64,000 nt of DNA from UBA7803 sp041395905 (lineage in GTDB: Bacteria > Pseudomonadota > Gammaproteobacteria > Pseudomonadales > Azotimanducaceae). The notes under the pieces were generated by a model. The model was not told the origin of the DNA. It did not search any database and saw only the letters and a list, made by a program, of their open reading frames with translations. Positions 7,859 to 17,631 of the stretch are shown here, in pieces (within the stretch, counting starts at the first letter, position 1; each line of letters opens with the position of its first letter). The stretch lies in contig JAWKZP010000012.1 in the NCBI GenBank assembly GCA_041395905.1, positions 62,001 through 126,000 on the forward strand. The letters are read 5' to 3'. Made by a program: the position numbers and the translations under genes.

Positions 7859-10027
7859 TCAATCGAGACCCAGACGGGCGGCGAGCGCGCGATTGTCGGC
7901 CTCGATCCGCGCCAGCAGATCCACGAAGCGCGGGTCGCCGCGCAGCGCCGCGAACGCCGGGTAGCGGTCGATGCGCAGAAAGTTGTCGAAATCGTAGAGC
8001 GTGCGATAGCCCTGGCGCCGGGCATCGTCCAGCTCCGCGAGCACCTCTTCCACGTGCCCGAGCAGTGCCTGAGCATGGGCGCGCACCAGCTTCTCGGAGA
8101 CGGGATCGAAGCCGTCGGGAGCCGGCTGGTGCGCCGCCAGCAGGGACTCGAGCAGCTGCGTCGCCTGCTCGCTGCGCTCTTCGAGCATGAGCAGGCTGGC
8201 GGCCAGCAGCACCGTGCCGGGGGCCAGGCGCGCCGCATCCGCCTCGGGGGCCAGCACGGCAGGTTCGAGCAGCCGCAGCTGCTCGCGCGCCAGCGCGAGG
8301 TCCCCCGCGTTGAGCGCGGCGAGCACCACCAGGGGTCGCCAGATGCGGTCTCCAGTGCGGACCAGCTCGGACCGGGCGTAGCTGAGCACCGCCCCGGAAT
8401 CGCCCGTCAGGTAGCGCCGAATCATTTCGGCCAGCGGCAGCGACAGCGGCGCGTAATCCAGCTCTGCCAGAGTGGTCAGCACGTGGCCTTGCGCGCCGAC
8501 GTTGAGATACAGGTTCGCCAGCGCGAACGTAGCGCGCGGCATGCTGCGGGATTCGTGCGCCAGCCGCAGGTGCGGCAGGGCTGCTTCGAAGGCGCCGGTT
8601 TCCATCAGCAGCTCGCCAAGCTCCAGGTGCCCGCTGACGTAGTCCGGTTGCAGCTCGAGCAACCGTTCGAGCTCGGCACGCGCGTCCTGCAGCCTGCCGG
8701 TGCCGCGCTGCGCCTCCGCCAGCTGCAGCCGCGCTGCCCGATCCAGCGGGTCGCGTGCCACCGCCCGCTGCGTCACCTGGACGGCCGACTCCCAACGTCC
8801 CTGCCGAACCATCAGACCGCCCAGGGTCCGCAGCACCTCGGGGTCATCCGGCGCCAGGTCTACCGCCCGCGCCAGCGCCCGCTCGGCAAGCACCTGATAG
8901 CGCACTTCGTCGGTTCGCTGTCCGAGCACGTCATATACCTGACCCGCAGCCAGATTTGCGGCGACGTTGTCCGGTGCCAGCGCGAGCGCGCGCTCCGCCG
9001 CCTCCACCGCTAGGGCCGCCGCCGGCTCGAAGTCGATCGACAGGTAGGCGCCGGCGAGCAGAATCGTCGCTCGCGCGTAGCCGGCCAGCGCTTCGGCATT
9101 GTCAGGGTCACCCACCAGGATGCGCTCGAACAGTGCGCGCGCCTGGGTTACCGACTCGGGGCTGCGCTCGCTCAGCAGGCCCGTGGCGACGAGAAAGTTC
9201 GGATAGCTGTCGGCATCGGCCGCAACCGCCGACGCGCCCTGAGGATCGGCGAGCAGCGTGGCGCGCAGCGACTCGGCTACGTGGCGCGCGATGTCGGTCT
9301 GGATCGAGAGCGCGTCGGTGAGACTCCGATCATAGGTTTGCGACCACAGATGGAATCCGTCGTCGGTTGATACCAGCTGCACGGTGACCCGCAGCCGCTC
9401 CCCGGAACGACGCACGCTGCCCTCCAGCAGATGAGCGACACCCAGCTGCCGGCCGATCTCGCGCAGATCTTCGTTGCGGTTCTTGAAGTGGAACGAAGAG
9501 GTCCGTCCGGGGACCTGCAGGCCGCTGATCTGAGCGAGCCCGTTGATCAGCTCTTCAGTCAGGCCGTCCGCGAGGTAGTTGTCCTGGGCATCGTCGCTGA
9601 AGCTGGTGAACGGCAGCACCGCCACCGATGCCGGAGCGCCCGCGACCGCTGCGCGCTGGTCCGTCCGCGCCGCCGCCGGCGCTTCCCGGTTGCTCACCTG
9701 CCACAGGGTCGCACCCACCAGCAACAGAACCGCCAGGAACAGCCCTGCATCCAGCCAGCGGGACTGCCGACTCGCGACAGCGGTCGATTCGGCGTCGAGT
9801 TCCGGGTCGCTCTTGGGCGCCGCCAACAGCACCCAGGCGGTAGCGACGCTGACCGGGAGCCCGGCCAGCAGCAGCAGCGCCACCAGGGTCACGGTCCAGT
9901 CTGGCAATCCGAGCAGGGGTACCAGTGCCTCCACGCCCTGCAGCACGCCCCACCCAGCCACGACGTACGCGCCAGCCACCCGAAGCACCTTGCGACGCCT
10001 CAATTCGGTCAGCCAGCGTTTGATCAT
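7859..10027 (-). CDS. Membrane-anchored TPR protein with FlgO/adenylate-cyclase-associated domain
   Basis: 722 residues. Three hydrophobic segments are near 14-35, 43-65 and 92-112. The domain starting VAVLPFTSFSDDAQDNYLADGLTEELINGLAQISGL (about 136-250), with VPGRTSSFHFK and LGVAHLLEGSVRRSGERLRV, is commonly found attached to CadC-like or class III adenylate cyclase proteins. From about 280 to 620 there are tetratricopeptide repeats (LAPDNVAANLAAGQVYDVLG, LAPDDPEVLRTLGGLMVRQG, LQPDYVSGHLELGELLMETG). No N-terminal winged helix or cyclase catalytic domain is present, so it is probably a sensor or scaffold. Role unknown. It is followed on the same strand by the methyltransferase gene. Confidence 0.75.
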   Translation of the reverse strand: MIKRWLTELRRRKVLRVAGAYVVAGWGVLQGVEALVPLLGLPDWTVTLVALLLLAGLPVSVATAWVLLAAPKSDPELDAESTAVASRQSRWLDAGLFLAVLLLVGATLWQVSNREAPAAARTDQRAAVAGAPASVAVLPFTSFSDDAQDNYLADGLTEELINGLAQISGLQVPGRTSSFHFKNRNEDLREIGRQLGVAHLLEGSVRRSGERLRVTVQLVSTDDGFHLWSQTYDRSLTDALSIQTDIARHVAESLRATLLADPQGASAVAADADSYPNFLVATGLLSERSPESVTQARALFERILVGDPDNAEALAGYARATILLAGAYLSIDFEPAAALAVEAAERALALAPDNVAANLAAGQVYDVLGQRTDEVRYQVLAERALARAVDLAPDDPEVLRTLGGLMVRQGRWESAVQVTQRAVARDPLDRAARLQLAEAQRGTGRLQDARAELERLLELQPDYVSGHLELGELLMETGAFEAALPHLRLAHESRSMPRATFALANLYLNVGAQGHVLTTLAELDYAPLSLPLAEMIRRYLTGDSGAVLSYARSELVRTGDRIWRPLVVLAALNAGDLALAREQLRLLEPAVLAPEADAARLAPGTVLLAASLLMLEERSEQATQLLESLLAAHQPAPDGFDPVSEKLVRAHAQALLGHVEEVLAELDDARRQGYRTLYDFDNFLRIDRYPAFAALRGDPRFVDLLARIEADNRALAARLGLD

Positions 10028-10145
10028 CGGGCGCTACCGCGCTGAAAAGGCGCCGTAATATGCCTGACTTTTCCGGCAACCGGAACCGACCGTTGCGCCG
10101 CGCGGCAAGCAGGTTCCAGGCCCGTCGTCAGCCGCGCCCCGGCAC

Positions 10146-11033
10146 TCAGAACTCCCAGCCGAACACAGCGAAAATGTCGGCCCGCTTCGAGTCGTGCGTC
10201 AGCCCGAACAGCGGTGCAACGTCGATATGCATCTGCGGCAGCGGGCGCCATTGAATGCTCGGCCCGAGGCGCAGGTCTTCGTCCCAGTCGCCGCGGCTGC
10301 CCTTCTCATCCTCGACCGCGAGCTTGGTTTCGAGCCCCAGCGAGAACCGGTCATCGCTCAGCGTGTGGCTGACGCCCATGGCCAGCTCGTACTCGCGCGT
10401 CCTGGCGCCGCCCAGCGTGTACTCCCAGACCAGGTTGGTCCCCCAATGCCATCCTGGCACGAGTTCGTCACCCAGCAGCAGCTTGGTCTCCACCTTGTTG
10501 GCTTCTGAATCCTGGCTGACGTACTCCACGTAAAGGGTCGGATTGCCCCAGATCTCACCCCAGTCCGCGAACGCGTAGCGGACCTCCACGGCGTTGTCCA
10601 CGAAGGTCTCGCCGCTTGCGCCTTCCTTGCGGCTGATGAGGTACAGATCCAGCTGCAGGCGGTGGGGCAAGCCGAACTCGATTTCCGTCTGGGCCGTGGT
10701 GGAGGTCTTGCCGTCACGACGGTCCTCGACCCTGTACCACTGCTCCACGCCCACGTAGCCCTTGGGTCGCACGTAGACGCGGGTCGTGGGGAATCTCCGG
10801 AATGCCGTCCAGCGCGGCTGCCGATACTCGCCGATCAGTTCCTCCTCGTGATAGGGCGAGCGCTCACCCTTGACCACGATGCTTTCCACGTAGGCGCTCG
10901 TGGTGCGCTGGCCCTGTTCCCTGTTGAGTTCGGGCCCCGCCTGGTTGTCGGCCGGGTTGGCGATCTCCGCCCGGGCCACCCCAGCCAGCGCCGCCAACGC
11001 TGCAATCATCATGGTGCAGAAAACCTGTCTCAT
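10146..11033 (-). CDS. Predicted outer-membrane beta-barrel protein
   Basis: 295 residues with a signal peptide (MRQVFCTMMIAALAALAGVARA) after a strong GGGGAGGGG ribosome binding site. The mature protein consists of alternating amphipathic strands, such as RLQLDLYLISRKE, TLYVEYVSQDS and FSLGLETKLAVEDE, and ends in VFGWEF; a C-terminal aromatic residue is typical of BAM substrates. Length and strand pattern match the iron-regulated barrel at 15374-16261, so the two may be distant paralogues. Cargo is unknown. Confidence 0.65.
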   Translation of the reverse strand: MRQVFCTMMIAALAALAGVARAEIANPADNQAGPELNREQGQRTTSAYVESIVVKGERSPYHEEELIGEYRQPRWTAFRRFPTTRVYVRPKGYVGVEQWYRVEDRRDGKTSTTAQTEIEFGLPHRLQLDLYLISRKEGASGETFVDNAVEVRYAFADWGEIWGNPTLYVEYVSQDSEANKVETKLLLGDELVPGWHWGTNLVWEYTLGGARTREYELAMGVSHTLSDDRFSLGLETKLAVEDEKGSRGDWDEDLRLGPSIQWRPLPQMHIDVAPLFGLTHDSKRADIFAVFGWEF

Positions 11034-11449
11034 CGTGCCCCTCCCCAGTTGGACGCCCACGGGCGCCCGTACGCGGGCACACTCATGGCCGGTCGGCCGG
11101 TTGCCCCGGCCTGGTTATCGCTGTTGCCAAATCAACCCGCGTGTCGGATCAACTCGCGTGCCAAGTCCAACCGGGACCCGACCCGATGCCTAACGAACTG
11201 AATTCATTGATGTTTACCTGGGACGGGCACGCAAGGCGTGCAGACACCGGGGACGATTTCCTGTACAGATGCTCGGCACCGTTGCACAGCGTCTGATCGG
11301 CAGCCGCGTACGCGCTCTGTCGATCAGCTCCCAGCCGCGCTGCATCCCGGGTGTGCAGCGGCGCCGGATGACCAGAATTTGGCTGCCATCAGCTCTATTC
11401 AGTAGAGTCGGCCCACTTGCGGAGACGCTCCACTGGCGAATGAATCTCT
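11034..11449. other. Divergent intergenic region
   Basis: 416 bp between the divergent barrel and cardiolipin synthase genes, presumably holding both promoters. A short inverted repeat, CTCTA-TTCAG-TAGAG, lies at 11393-11407, about 45 bp before the cardiolipin synthase start, and could be an operator or leader hairpin. I see no convincing -35/-10 pair and no coding potential. Confidence 0.35.
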
Positions 11450-12913
11450 ATGATCGAGGGCTTGCAGGCGCTGTTCCCCGAAGTCGATTCGGCCCGACTG
11501 CTCGCACTCGGCTACGTGCTGCTGGAGATGGGGGGCGTCGTCGCGGCGATCCACGCGGCAATACACACCCGGTCGGCACAGGGAGCCAGCGCCTGGGCGA
11601 TCGCGTTGGTGGCCATGCCGGGCATGGCTCTGCCGTTCTATCTGGTCTTCGGCCGAAACCGTTTTGCCGGCTACGTGGACGCCCGCCGCTCAGCAAATCA
11701 GGCGCACGGCTGGGTAACCGATCAGGTGCGGCGCTACTGCCAGGCGTTCCGCAGCAGCATTCCCCAAGCGGACGCCGAGGTTCGGGTGCTGGAACGACTG
11801 GCAGCGCTGCCGTTCACCAGCGGCAACCGGGTGGAGCTGCTGATCGACGGTGATGAAACGTTCGACGCCATTTTTCAGGCCATCCAGAACGCGCAGCGCT
11901 ATCTGCTCGTTCAGTTCTACATTCTGCGCCACGACAATCTCGGCGAGCGGCTCAAGGATGCGCTGATCGAGCGCGCCCGGGCGGGGCTCGCGGTCTACTT
12001 TCTCTACGACGACATCGGCAGCTGGCCGGCGCCGCGCCGGTTCGTGCGCGAGTGTCGCGCAGCCGGCATCGACATCCGCGCATTCCGCTCCTCCGGACGT
12101 GCCGGCAGCCGCTTGCAGATCAACTTCCGCAATCATCGCAAGCTTCTGGTGGCGGACGGCGACCTGGCGTTCGTCGGCGGCCTCAACGTCGGCGACGAGT
12201 ACCTGGGCCGGAGCCGTCGCTACGGCGCCTGGCGCGACACCCATCTGCTGGTGGAAGGGCCGGCTGCGGATGCCCTGCAGCTGATCTTCACCGAAGACTG
12301 GCACTGGGCCACGGGGGAGAACATCGACCTGCTGGAATGGGTGCCGCGCTCAGCGCAGGGCCGGAACGCCAACGTGCTGATCCTGCCGAGCGGCCCGGCA
12401 GACCGGGTCGAAACCTGCAACCTGATGTTTCTGCAGATCATTCAGGCCGCGCGCCGACGCCTGTGGATCGCCAGCCCCTACTTCGTGCCCAACGAGGAGA
12501 TCGTCGCGGCCCTGCAGGTGGCCGCACTGCGCGGGGTGGACGTGCGGATCCTGCTGCCGGAGAAACCCGATCACCTGCTCGTGCACCTGGCATCGCTGTT
12601 CTACCTGAGCCTGTGTGCGGCGACCGGCGTAACTTTTTTCCGCTACACGCAAGGCTTCATGCACCAGAAAGCATTCCTGGTGGATGACCGTCTGATGGGC
12701 ATCGGCACCGCAAATCTCGACAACCGCTCGCTGCGGTTGAACTTCGAGCTGACGCTGCTCAGCACAGACGCGGCAGTGGTCGCACGAGTGGCCCAGATGC
12801 TCGAGCAGGATTTTTCGCGATCCCGGCGCGTCTCCGCCGATGAGATCGAGCAGCGCGGGTTTGCCGTGCGGCTGGCGGCGTCCGGCGCGCGGCTGCTGAG
12901 CCCGATTCTCTGA
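11450..12913 (+). CDS. cls: Cardiolipin synthase
   Basis: 487 residues. Two N-terminal membrane segments (LGYVLLEMGGVVAAIHAAIH and WAIALVAMPGMALPFYLVFGRN) match the PLDc_N module. The two phospholipase D HKD motifs are intact: HRKLLVADGDLAFVGGLN and HQKAFLVDDRLMGIGTANLDNRS. These form one active site that joins two phosphatidylglycerols (or PG and PE) into cardiolipin at the inner membrane. The product is close to the normal 480-490 residue length. No partner genes are adjacent. Confidence 0.92.
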   Translation: MIEGLQALFPEVDSARLLALGYVLLEMGGVVAAIHAAIHTRSAQGASAWAIALVAMPGMALPFYLVFGRNRFAGYVDARRSANQAHGWVTDQVRRYCQAFRSSIPQADAEVRVLERLAALPFTSGNRVELLIDGDETFDAIFQAIQNAQRYLLVQFYILRHDNLGERLKDALIERARAGLAVYFLYDDIGSWPAPRRFVRECRAAGIDIRAFRSSGRAGSRLQINFRNHRKLLVADGDLAFVGGLNVGDEYLGRSRRYGAWRDTHLLVEGPAADALQLIFTEDWHWATGENIDLLEWVPRSAQGRNANVLILPSGPADRVETCNLMFLQIIQAARRRLWIASPYFVPNEEIVAALQVAALRGVDVRILLPEKPDHLLVHLASLFYLSLCAATGVTFFRYTQGFMHQKAFLVDDRLMGIGTANLDNRSLRLNFELTLLSTDAAVVARVAQMLEQDFSRSRRVSADEIEQRGFAVRLAASGARLLSPIL

Positions 12914-13005
12914 CAGCGGGTTTCGATCAGGCACGGCGCCTGGGGAACGGATCACGACGAGGTCGTTCCAATCAGTTGAGTCAGGAAAATCTGAAGGAAT
13001 CCGCC

Positions 13006-15171
13006 ATGAACACCAAGGATCCGAATTCGGGAGCAAAGTGCCCGGTCATGCACGGTGGCAGCACCACGGCCGGCGCATCCAACATTGCGTGGTGGCCCGC
13101 CGCGCTGAACCTCGACATCCTTCATCAGCACGACAGCAAGAGCAACCCGCTGGGCGAGGACTTCGACTACCGCGCGGAGGTCAGGAAGCTCGACGTTGCC
13201 GCGCTCAAGAAGGACCTGCACGCGCTGATGACCGACAGCCAGGCGTGGTGGCCGGCGGACTGGGGCCACTACGGCGGGCTGATGATCCGCATGGCCTGGC
13301 ATGCGGCCGGCACCTATCGGATCGCCGATGGGCGCGGCGGCGGCGGCACCGGCAACCAGCGCTTTGCTCCCATCAATTCCTGGCCCGACAACGTCAACCT
13401 GGATAAGGCACGCCGGCTGCTCTGGCCAATAAAGAAGAAATACGGGAATCGGATCAGCTGGGCCGATCTCATCATTCTGGCCGGTACCATTGCCTACGAA
13501 TCCATGGGCCTCGAGACCTTCGGCTTCGCCTTTGGCCGCGAGGACATCTGGCATCCCGAGAAGGACACCTACTGGGGCTCCGAAAAGGAGTGGCTCGCCG
13601 CTACGAGGTACGAGGACGAGGACCGCGAGTCGCTGGAGAATCCCCTGGCCGCGGTTCAGATGGGCCTGATCTACGTCAACCCGGAGGGCGTCAACGGCAA
13701 ACCCGACCCATTGAAGACCGCCCACGACGTCCGGGTGACCTTCGCGCGCATGGCCATGAACGATGAGGAGACGGTGGCGCTGACCGCCGGCGGCCACACC
13801 GTCGGCAAGTGCCACGGCAACGGCGATGCGGGCCGGCTCGGCCCGGATCCCGAGGCTGCCGACGTCGACCAGCAGGGTCTCGGCTGGCACAACCCGAACG
13901 GGAAGGGTTTCGGGCCTGATACCGTTACCAGCGGTATCGAGGGTGCGTGGACGACCCATCCCACGCGCTGGGACAACGGCTACTTCCACATGCTGTTCAA
14001 CCATGAATGGGAGTCACGGAAGAGCCCTGCCGGCGCCTGGCAGTGGGAGCCGGTGAAGATCGCCGAAGAGGACAGACCCGTCGGCGTGGAAGATCCGTCG
14101 ATCCGCTACAACCCGATCATGACCGACGCGGACATGGCCATGATCAAGGACCCTGCGTACCGGAAAATCTCAGAACGCTTCTACAAGGATCCGGAGTACT
14201 TCTCCGAGGTATTCGCCCGAGCCTGGTTCAAGCTGACCCATCGCGACATGGGGCCCAGGACGCGCTACATCGGCCCCGACGTGCCGGCGGAGGATCTGAT
14301 CTGGCAGGACCCGGTACCGGCGGGCAGCACCGCCTACGATGTTCAGGCCGTAAAGCGGAGCATCGCCGGCAGCGGGCTTTCCATCGCCGACATGGTCGCC
14401 ACCGCCTGGGACAGCGCGCGCACGTTCCGCGGCTCCGACATGCGCGGCGGCGCCAACGGCGCCCGCATTCGCCTGGCTCCGCAGAAGGACTGGGAGGGCA
14501 ACGAGCCCGAACGGCTCGCCCGTGTGCTCGCAGTGATCGAGCGCATCGCCAGAGACTCCGGCGCCAGCCTCGCCGACGTGATCGTCCTGGCCGGCAATGT
14601 CGGCATCGAGCAGGCTGCAGCTGCGGCAGGTCTCGAGATCGAGGTGCCGTTCTCGCCCGGGCGGGGCGACGCGACCGACGAGATGACCGATGCCGAATCC
14701 TTCGCGCCGCTGGAACCGATCCACGACGGTTACCGCAACTGGCTGAAGAAGGACTACGTCGTCAGCGCGGAAGAGCTGATGCTCGACCGCACCCAGCTCA
14801 TGGGGCTTACGGCCCCCGAGATGACGGTGCTCGTGGGCGGCATGCGCGTACTCGGCAGCAACCACGGCGGCACGAAGCACGGCGTGCTCACCGACCGCGA
14901 AGGCGCGCTCACGAACGACTTCTTCGTCAACCTGACCGACATGAACAACGTCTGGCAGCCGACCAACGGCGGTCTCTATGAAATCCGCGACCGCAGCACC
15001 GGCAAGTCCCGATGGACCGCCACCCGCGTCGACCTGGTCTTCGGATCGAACTCGATTCTGCGCGCGTACGCAGAGGTGTATGCGCAGGACGACAATCAGG
15101 AGAAATTCGTCCGGGATTTCGTCGCGGCCTGGACCAAGGTGATGAACGCCGACCGGTTCGATCTGACCTGA
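13006..15171 (+). CDS. katG: Catalase-peroxidase
   Basis: 721 residues, full length with both peroxidase-like domains. Distal heme residues Arg95, Trp98 and His99 are in MIRMAWHAAGTYR. The crosslink triad Met-Tyr-Trp can be assembled from Trp98, the Tyr of IYVNPEG, and the Met of VGGMRVLG. The proximal region reads LTAGGHTVGKCHG. The enzyme removes hydrogen peroxide in the cytoplasm. The ATG at 13006 follows AAGGA; a TTG at 12976 is less likely. A GC-rich hairpin follows the stop, and the next operon has a Fur box. I see no OxyR site upstream. Confidence 0.97.
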   Translation: MNTKDPNSGAKCPVMHGGSTTAGASNIAWWPAALNLDILHQHDSKSNPLGEDFDYRAEVRKLDVAALKKDLHALMTDSQAWWPADWGHYGGLMIRMAWHAAGTYRIADGRGGGGTGNQRFAPINSWPDNVNLDKARRLLWPIKKKYGNRISWADLIILAGTIAYESMGLETFGFAFGREDIWHPEKDTYWGSEKEWLAATRYEDEDRESLENPLAAVQMGLIYVNPEGVNGKPDPLKTAHDVRVTFARMAMNDEETVALTAGGHTVGKCHGNGDAGRLGPDPEAADVDQQGLGWHNPNGKGFGPDTVTSGIEGAWTTHPTRWDNGYFHMLFNHEWESRKSPAGAWQWEPVKIAEEDRPVGVEDPSIRYNPIMTDADMAMIKDPAYRKISERFYKDPEYFSEVFARAWFKLTHRDMGPRTRYIGPDVPAEDLIWQDPVPAGSTAYDVQAVKRSIAGSGLSIADMVATAWDSARTFRGSDMRGGANGARIRLAPQKDWEGNEPERLARVLAVIERIARDSGASLADVIVLAGNVGIEQAAAAAGLEIEVPFSPGRGDATDEMTDAESFAPLEPIHDGYRNWLKKDYVVSAEELMLDRTQLMGLTAPEMTVLVGGMRVLGSNHGGTKHGVLTDREGALTNDFFVNLTDMNNVWQPTNGGLYEIRDRSTGKSRWTATRVDLVFGSNSILRAYAEVYAQDDNQEKFVRDFVAAWTKVMNADRFDLT

Positions 15172-15200
15172 TCTCCTTCGGCCAACGAGTCGCGGCCATC

Positions 15201-15225
15201 ACGGCGCGCCATCTGCGCGCCGTTT
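15201..15225 (+). terminator. Probable terminator hairpin after katG
   Basis: ACGGCGCGC (15201-15209) pairs with GCGCGCCGT (15215-15223) around a five-base CATCT loop, 29 bases after the katG stop. The stem is very stable, but only a short T run follows. Confidence 0.55.
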
Positions 15226-15289
15226 AGGTCGCGGCGCTCCGGAACTGGTCTCCGAAAATTCCCCCGGCACCTGCTCGCATCTTTTTATT

Positions 15290-15308
15290 GCGAATGATTC
15301 TCATTTGT
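15290..15308 (+). promoter_or_regulatory. Fur box overlapping a promoter
   Basis: The 19-mer GCGAATGATTCTCATTTGT contains the inverted core AATGA-TTC-TCATT and matches Fur boxes of the GCAAATGATTCTCATTTGC type. A TTAATA-like -10 lies just downstream at 15311-15316, so Fur would block polymerase. It sits 66 bp before the barrel gene and should make the four-gene operon iron-repressed. Confidence 0.75.
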
Positions 15309-15373
15309 ATTTAATATCGCGCCCCTTCGGCAGCGGACTGCCCGCCGCCGTATTCACCCCGCTGGAGGACGCG

Positions 15374-16261
15374 ATGAAACCTGCCTCTGTGATCCTGGCC
15401 CTGACGGCCATTCTGACCGCTGCGCCCGGCCACGCCGACGAAAACCTGTTCGGCTACGTCAAGGGCTCAGAGACGCTACCCGAGGGCGCCTGGGAGGGTT
15501 ACACCATCGTCACCAATCGCAGCGACAAGAGCCTGGGCCACTACGATGCCTGGGATGTGGAAGCCGAGCTGGAGTACGGGGTCACCAGTCGCTTCAACGT
15601 GCAGCTTGGGCTGCTGGGGCGCGCGGTGGATACCCGTGGCCTGCTTGTGGACGGCTACCTGCCCAAGGACGAGGACACGGGGCTGCAACTCGCCGGGATC
15701 GAAGTCGGGGCGAAGTACAACTTCCTGAGCCCCGCGCTGGACGACATCGGTCTGTCCGGCTACTGGACATTCGAATACGCGACGGTGGACCCGCACTCGG
15801 GGCAGGACAAGACCACCCTGTCCCTCGACTCGATCCTCATAGTCCAGAAATACTTCCTGGAGGGACAGATGGTATGGGCCGGCAACCTGGGACTGGAAGC
15901 AACCTATGCGGAACGCGACCCCATCGCGGGGCTTCCCCCCGACTTCGAATGGCCCACCGACCCGGAGATGGAGATCGAGCTCAAGCTCGGCACGGCGCTG
16001 ACCTACCGCTTCGCGCCGAGCTGGTTCGTCGGGGCCGAGATTCTGTACGAAACCGAGTTCGAAACAGAGGTCGGCCAGGAGCGCTACAGCCTGTTCGCCG
16101 GCCCGACGCTGCACTACGGCGGGTCGCAGTGGTGGGCCACGCTCACCTGGTTCCGGCAGCTCACCGGCGGCGGCGAAGGGTTCCCGGGGCAGGATCAGGA
16201 CCTGCACCTGATCGAGAAGACCGAGCAGGAATTCCGGCTGAAACTCGGCTACAACTTCTGA
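15374..16261 (+). CDS. Iron-regulated outer-membrane beta-barrel protein (DUF6662-like)
   Basis: 295 residues with a signal peptide (MKPASVILALTAILTAAPGHADE) after a GGAGG site. The mature protein opens with ENLFGYVKGSETLPEG and continues as amphipathic strands (WDVEAELEYGVTSRFNVQLGLLGRAV, YTLFAGPTLHYGG-like) ending in EFRLKLGYNF, a C-terminal Phe typical of outer-membrane barrels. It is first in a Fur-controlled operon with an FMN-binding protein, ApbE and a membrane protein. That context suggests a part in iron reduction or uptake, but the function is unknown. The DUF assignment is from memory. Confidence 0.7.
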   Translation: MKPASVILALTAILTAAPGHADENLFGYVKGSETLPEGAWEGYTIVTNRSDKSLGHYDAWDVEAELEYGVTSRFNVQLGLLGRAVDTRGLLVDGYLPKDEDTGLQLAGIEVGAKYNFLSPALDDIGLSGYWTFEYATVDPHSGQDKTTLSLDSILIVQKYFLEGQMVWAGNLGLEATYAERDPIAGLPPDFEWPTDPEMEIELKLGTALTYRFAPSWFVGAEILYETEFETEVGQERYSLFAGPTLHYGGSQWWATLTWFRQLTGGGEGFPGQDQDLHLIEKTEQEFRLKLGYNF

Positions 16262-16271
16262 GCGGCGGATC

Positions 16272-16826
16272 ATGACCGAACGCGAACTCCTCGGACTCTG
16301 GGCAACACCCGTCGCGGCCATCGTGCTGCCGCTGAACGTCGCGTTCGCGGCGGACTACCTGGACGTGGCGCAGGCGCAACGCCTGTTGTTCCCGGATGCA
16401 ACCACGTTCGTGGACCGGACCGTCACGCTCACCGACGCGCAACGCTCAGAGATCAGGAAGCGCGCCGGCGTGCGCCAGCGCAGCGCCACCCAGAGGGTCT
16501 GGCGCAGCGAGCGCAACGGCCAGCCACTCGGCTGGTTCATCGTCGACGACGTCATCGGCAAGCACGAATTCATCACCTACGCCGTGGCAATATCGCCGCA
16601 GGGCGAGGTGCTCGGCGTTGAGATCCTGAGCTATCGCGAAACCCACGGCGGCGAGGTGCGCGACGCCAGCTGGCGCGAGCACTTCGACGGCAAGACGCTC
16701 GCCGACCCCCTGCGTCTGGACCGGGACATTCCCAACATCAGCGGCGCCACCCTCTCCTGCCGCAACCTGGTGGACGGGGTGAAGCGCCTACTGGTGCTGC
16801 ACGACCTGGTGCTGCGCCATGTCTGA
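16272..16826 (+). CDS. Exported FMN-binding domain protein with covalent flavinylation motif
   Basis: 184 residues. An N-terminal hydrophobic segment (LWATPVAAIVLPLNVAFAA) should export it. The C-terminal part is an FMN-binding domain (GWFIVDDVIGKHEFITYAVAISPQGEVLGVEILSYRETHGGEV) with NISGATLSC. The SGAT Thr is the family's phosphoester FMN attachment site. ApbE, which attaches FMN, is encoded directly downstream with an 8-bp overlap, a textbook pairing. The protein likely carries electrons on the periplasmic face, similar to RnfG or iron-reductase flavodomains. Fur control of the operon points to ferric reduction. Confidence 0.85.
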   Translation: MTERELLGLWATPVAAIVLPLNVAFAADYLDVAQAQRLLFPDATTFVDRTVTLTDAQRSEIRKRAGVRQRSATQRVWRSERNGQPLGWFIVDDVIGKHEFITYAVAISPQGEVLGVEILSYRETHGGEVRDASWREHFDGKTLADPLRLDRDIPNISGATLSCRNLVDGVKRLLVLHDLVLRHV

Positions 16827-17631
16827 ATCTCGCCGCATGCGGCCGTTGCTCGGCACCTTCGTGGAGATCGGGGCGGAAGCGTCCAGCGCGCAGGCCCAGG
16901 CGGCCATCAGCGAGGCGTTTGCCGCCATCGAGCAGGTTCAGCGCTCGCTGTCGTTCCAGGATCCGGCCAGCGAGCTGAGCCGCCTGAACGCCAGCCCGGG
17001 CACTTGGGTAGCAATGAGCCGGTCCGCGCTCCAAGTCTTGCGCCTGGCGCGCGCCATGGCCGATGCCAGCGCGCAGCGCTTCAACTGCACCGTTGGCGGT
17101 CAGCTGGTCGAGTGGGGGTTGCTGCCGGATCACGGCTGTGGCAGACGCCTCCCCGTCGGCCACTCGGGGGACATCGATCTGCGCGCGGACGCCGCGCGTC
17201 TGGTCCGTCCTGTGCTGGTGACGCTCGACGGCATCGCAAAGGGGTACGCGGTGGACCGCGCAATCCACGTGCTGCAGCGAAACGGGCTGTCCTGTGCCTG
17301 GGTCAACGCCGGCGGAGACCTGCGGGTGTACGGACCGCGCCATCTGAACGTGCTGAGGCGCTCGTCGGCCGGCTTCGAGGACCTGGCGCGACTCGGCAAC
17401 GGCGCGATCGCTTCCTCGCGTGCAGGCGCTCAGCCCGACACAGAACGGTTTCCAGGGCGCATCGTCGGAGCCTGCCCGTCGCTGCCCACTGATTCCGTCG
17501 TCAGCGTTGCCGCGCGCCGGGCCTGGCGCGCCGACGCCCTGACCAAGGTGGCCGTCGCAATGCCTGCCAGCCAGCGGCAGCGCATCGTCACGCAACTTGG
17601 CGGCGCGCTGCTGCGCGCCGGCACCTGCTGA
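16819..17631 (+). CDS. apbE: FAD:protein FMN transferase
   Basis: 270 residues, slightly short for the family. Recognisable blocks are MRPLLGTFVEI at the N-terminus, FNCTVGGQLVEWG, LDGIAKGYAVDRAIHVL, WVNAGGDLRVYG, NGAIASSRAG and RADALTKVAVAM. It transfers FMN from FAD to Thr/Ser of FMN-binding domains, using Mg2+. No signal peptide or lipobox is visible, unlike many ApbE proteins that act in the periplasm, so where it acts is uncertain. Its gene overlaps that of its likely substrate and, by TGATG, the following membrane protein gene. A decayed copy of its 3' end is at 19028-19189. Confidence 0.88.
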   Translation: MSESRRMRPLLGTFVEIGAEASSAQAQAAISEAFAAIEQVQRSLSFQDPASELSRLNASPGTWVAMSRSALQVLRLARAMADASAQRFNCTVGGQLVEWGLLPDHGCGRRLPVGHSGDIDLRADAARLVRPVLVTLDGIAKGYAVDRAIHVLQRNGLSCAWVNAGGDLRVYGPRHLNVLRRSSAGFEDLARLGNGAIASSRAGAQPDTERFPGRIVGACPSLPTDSVVSVAARRAWRADALTKVAVAMPASQRQRIVTQLGGALLRAGTC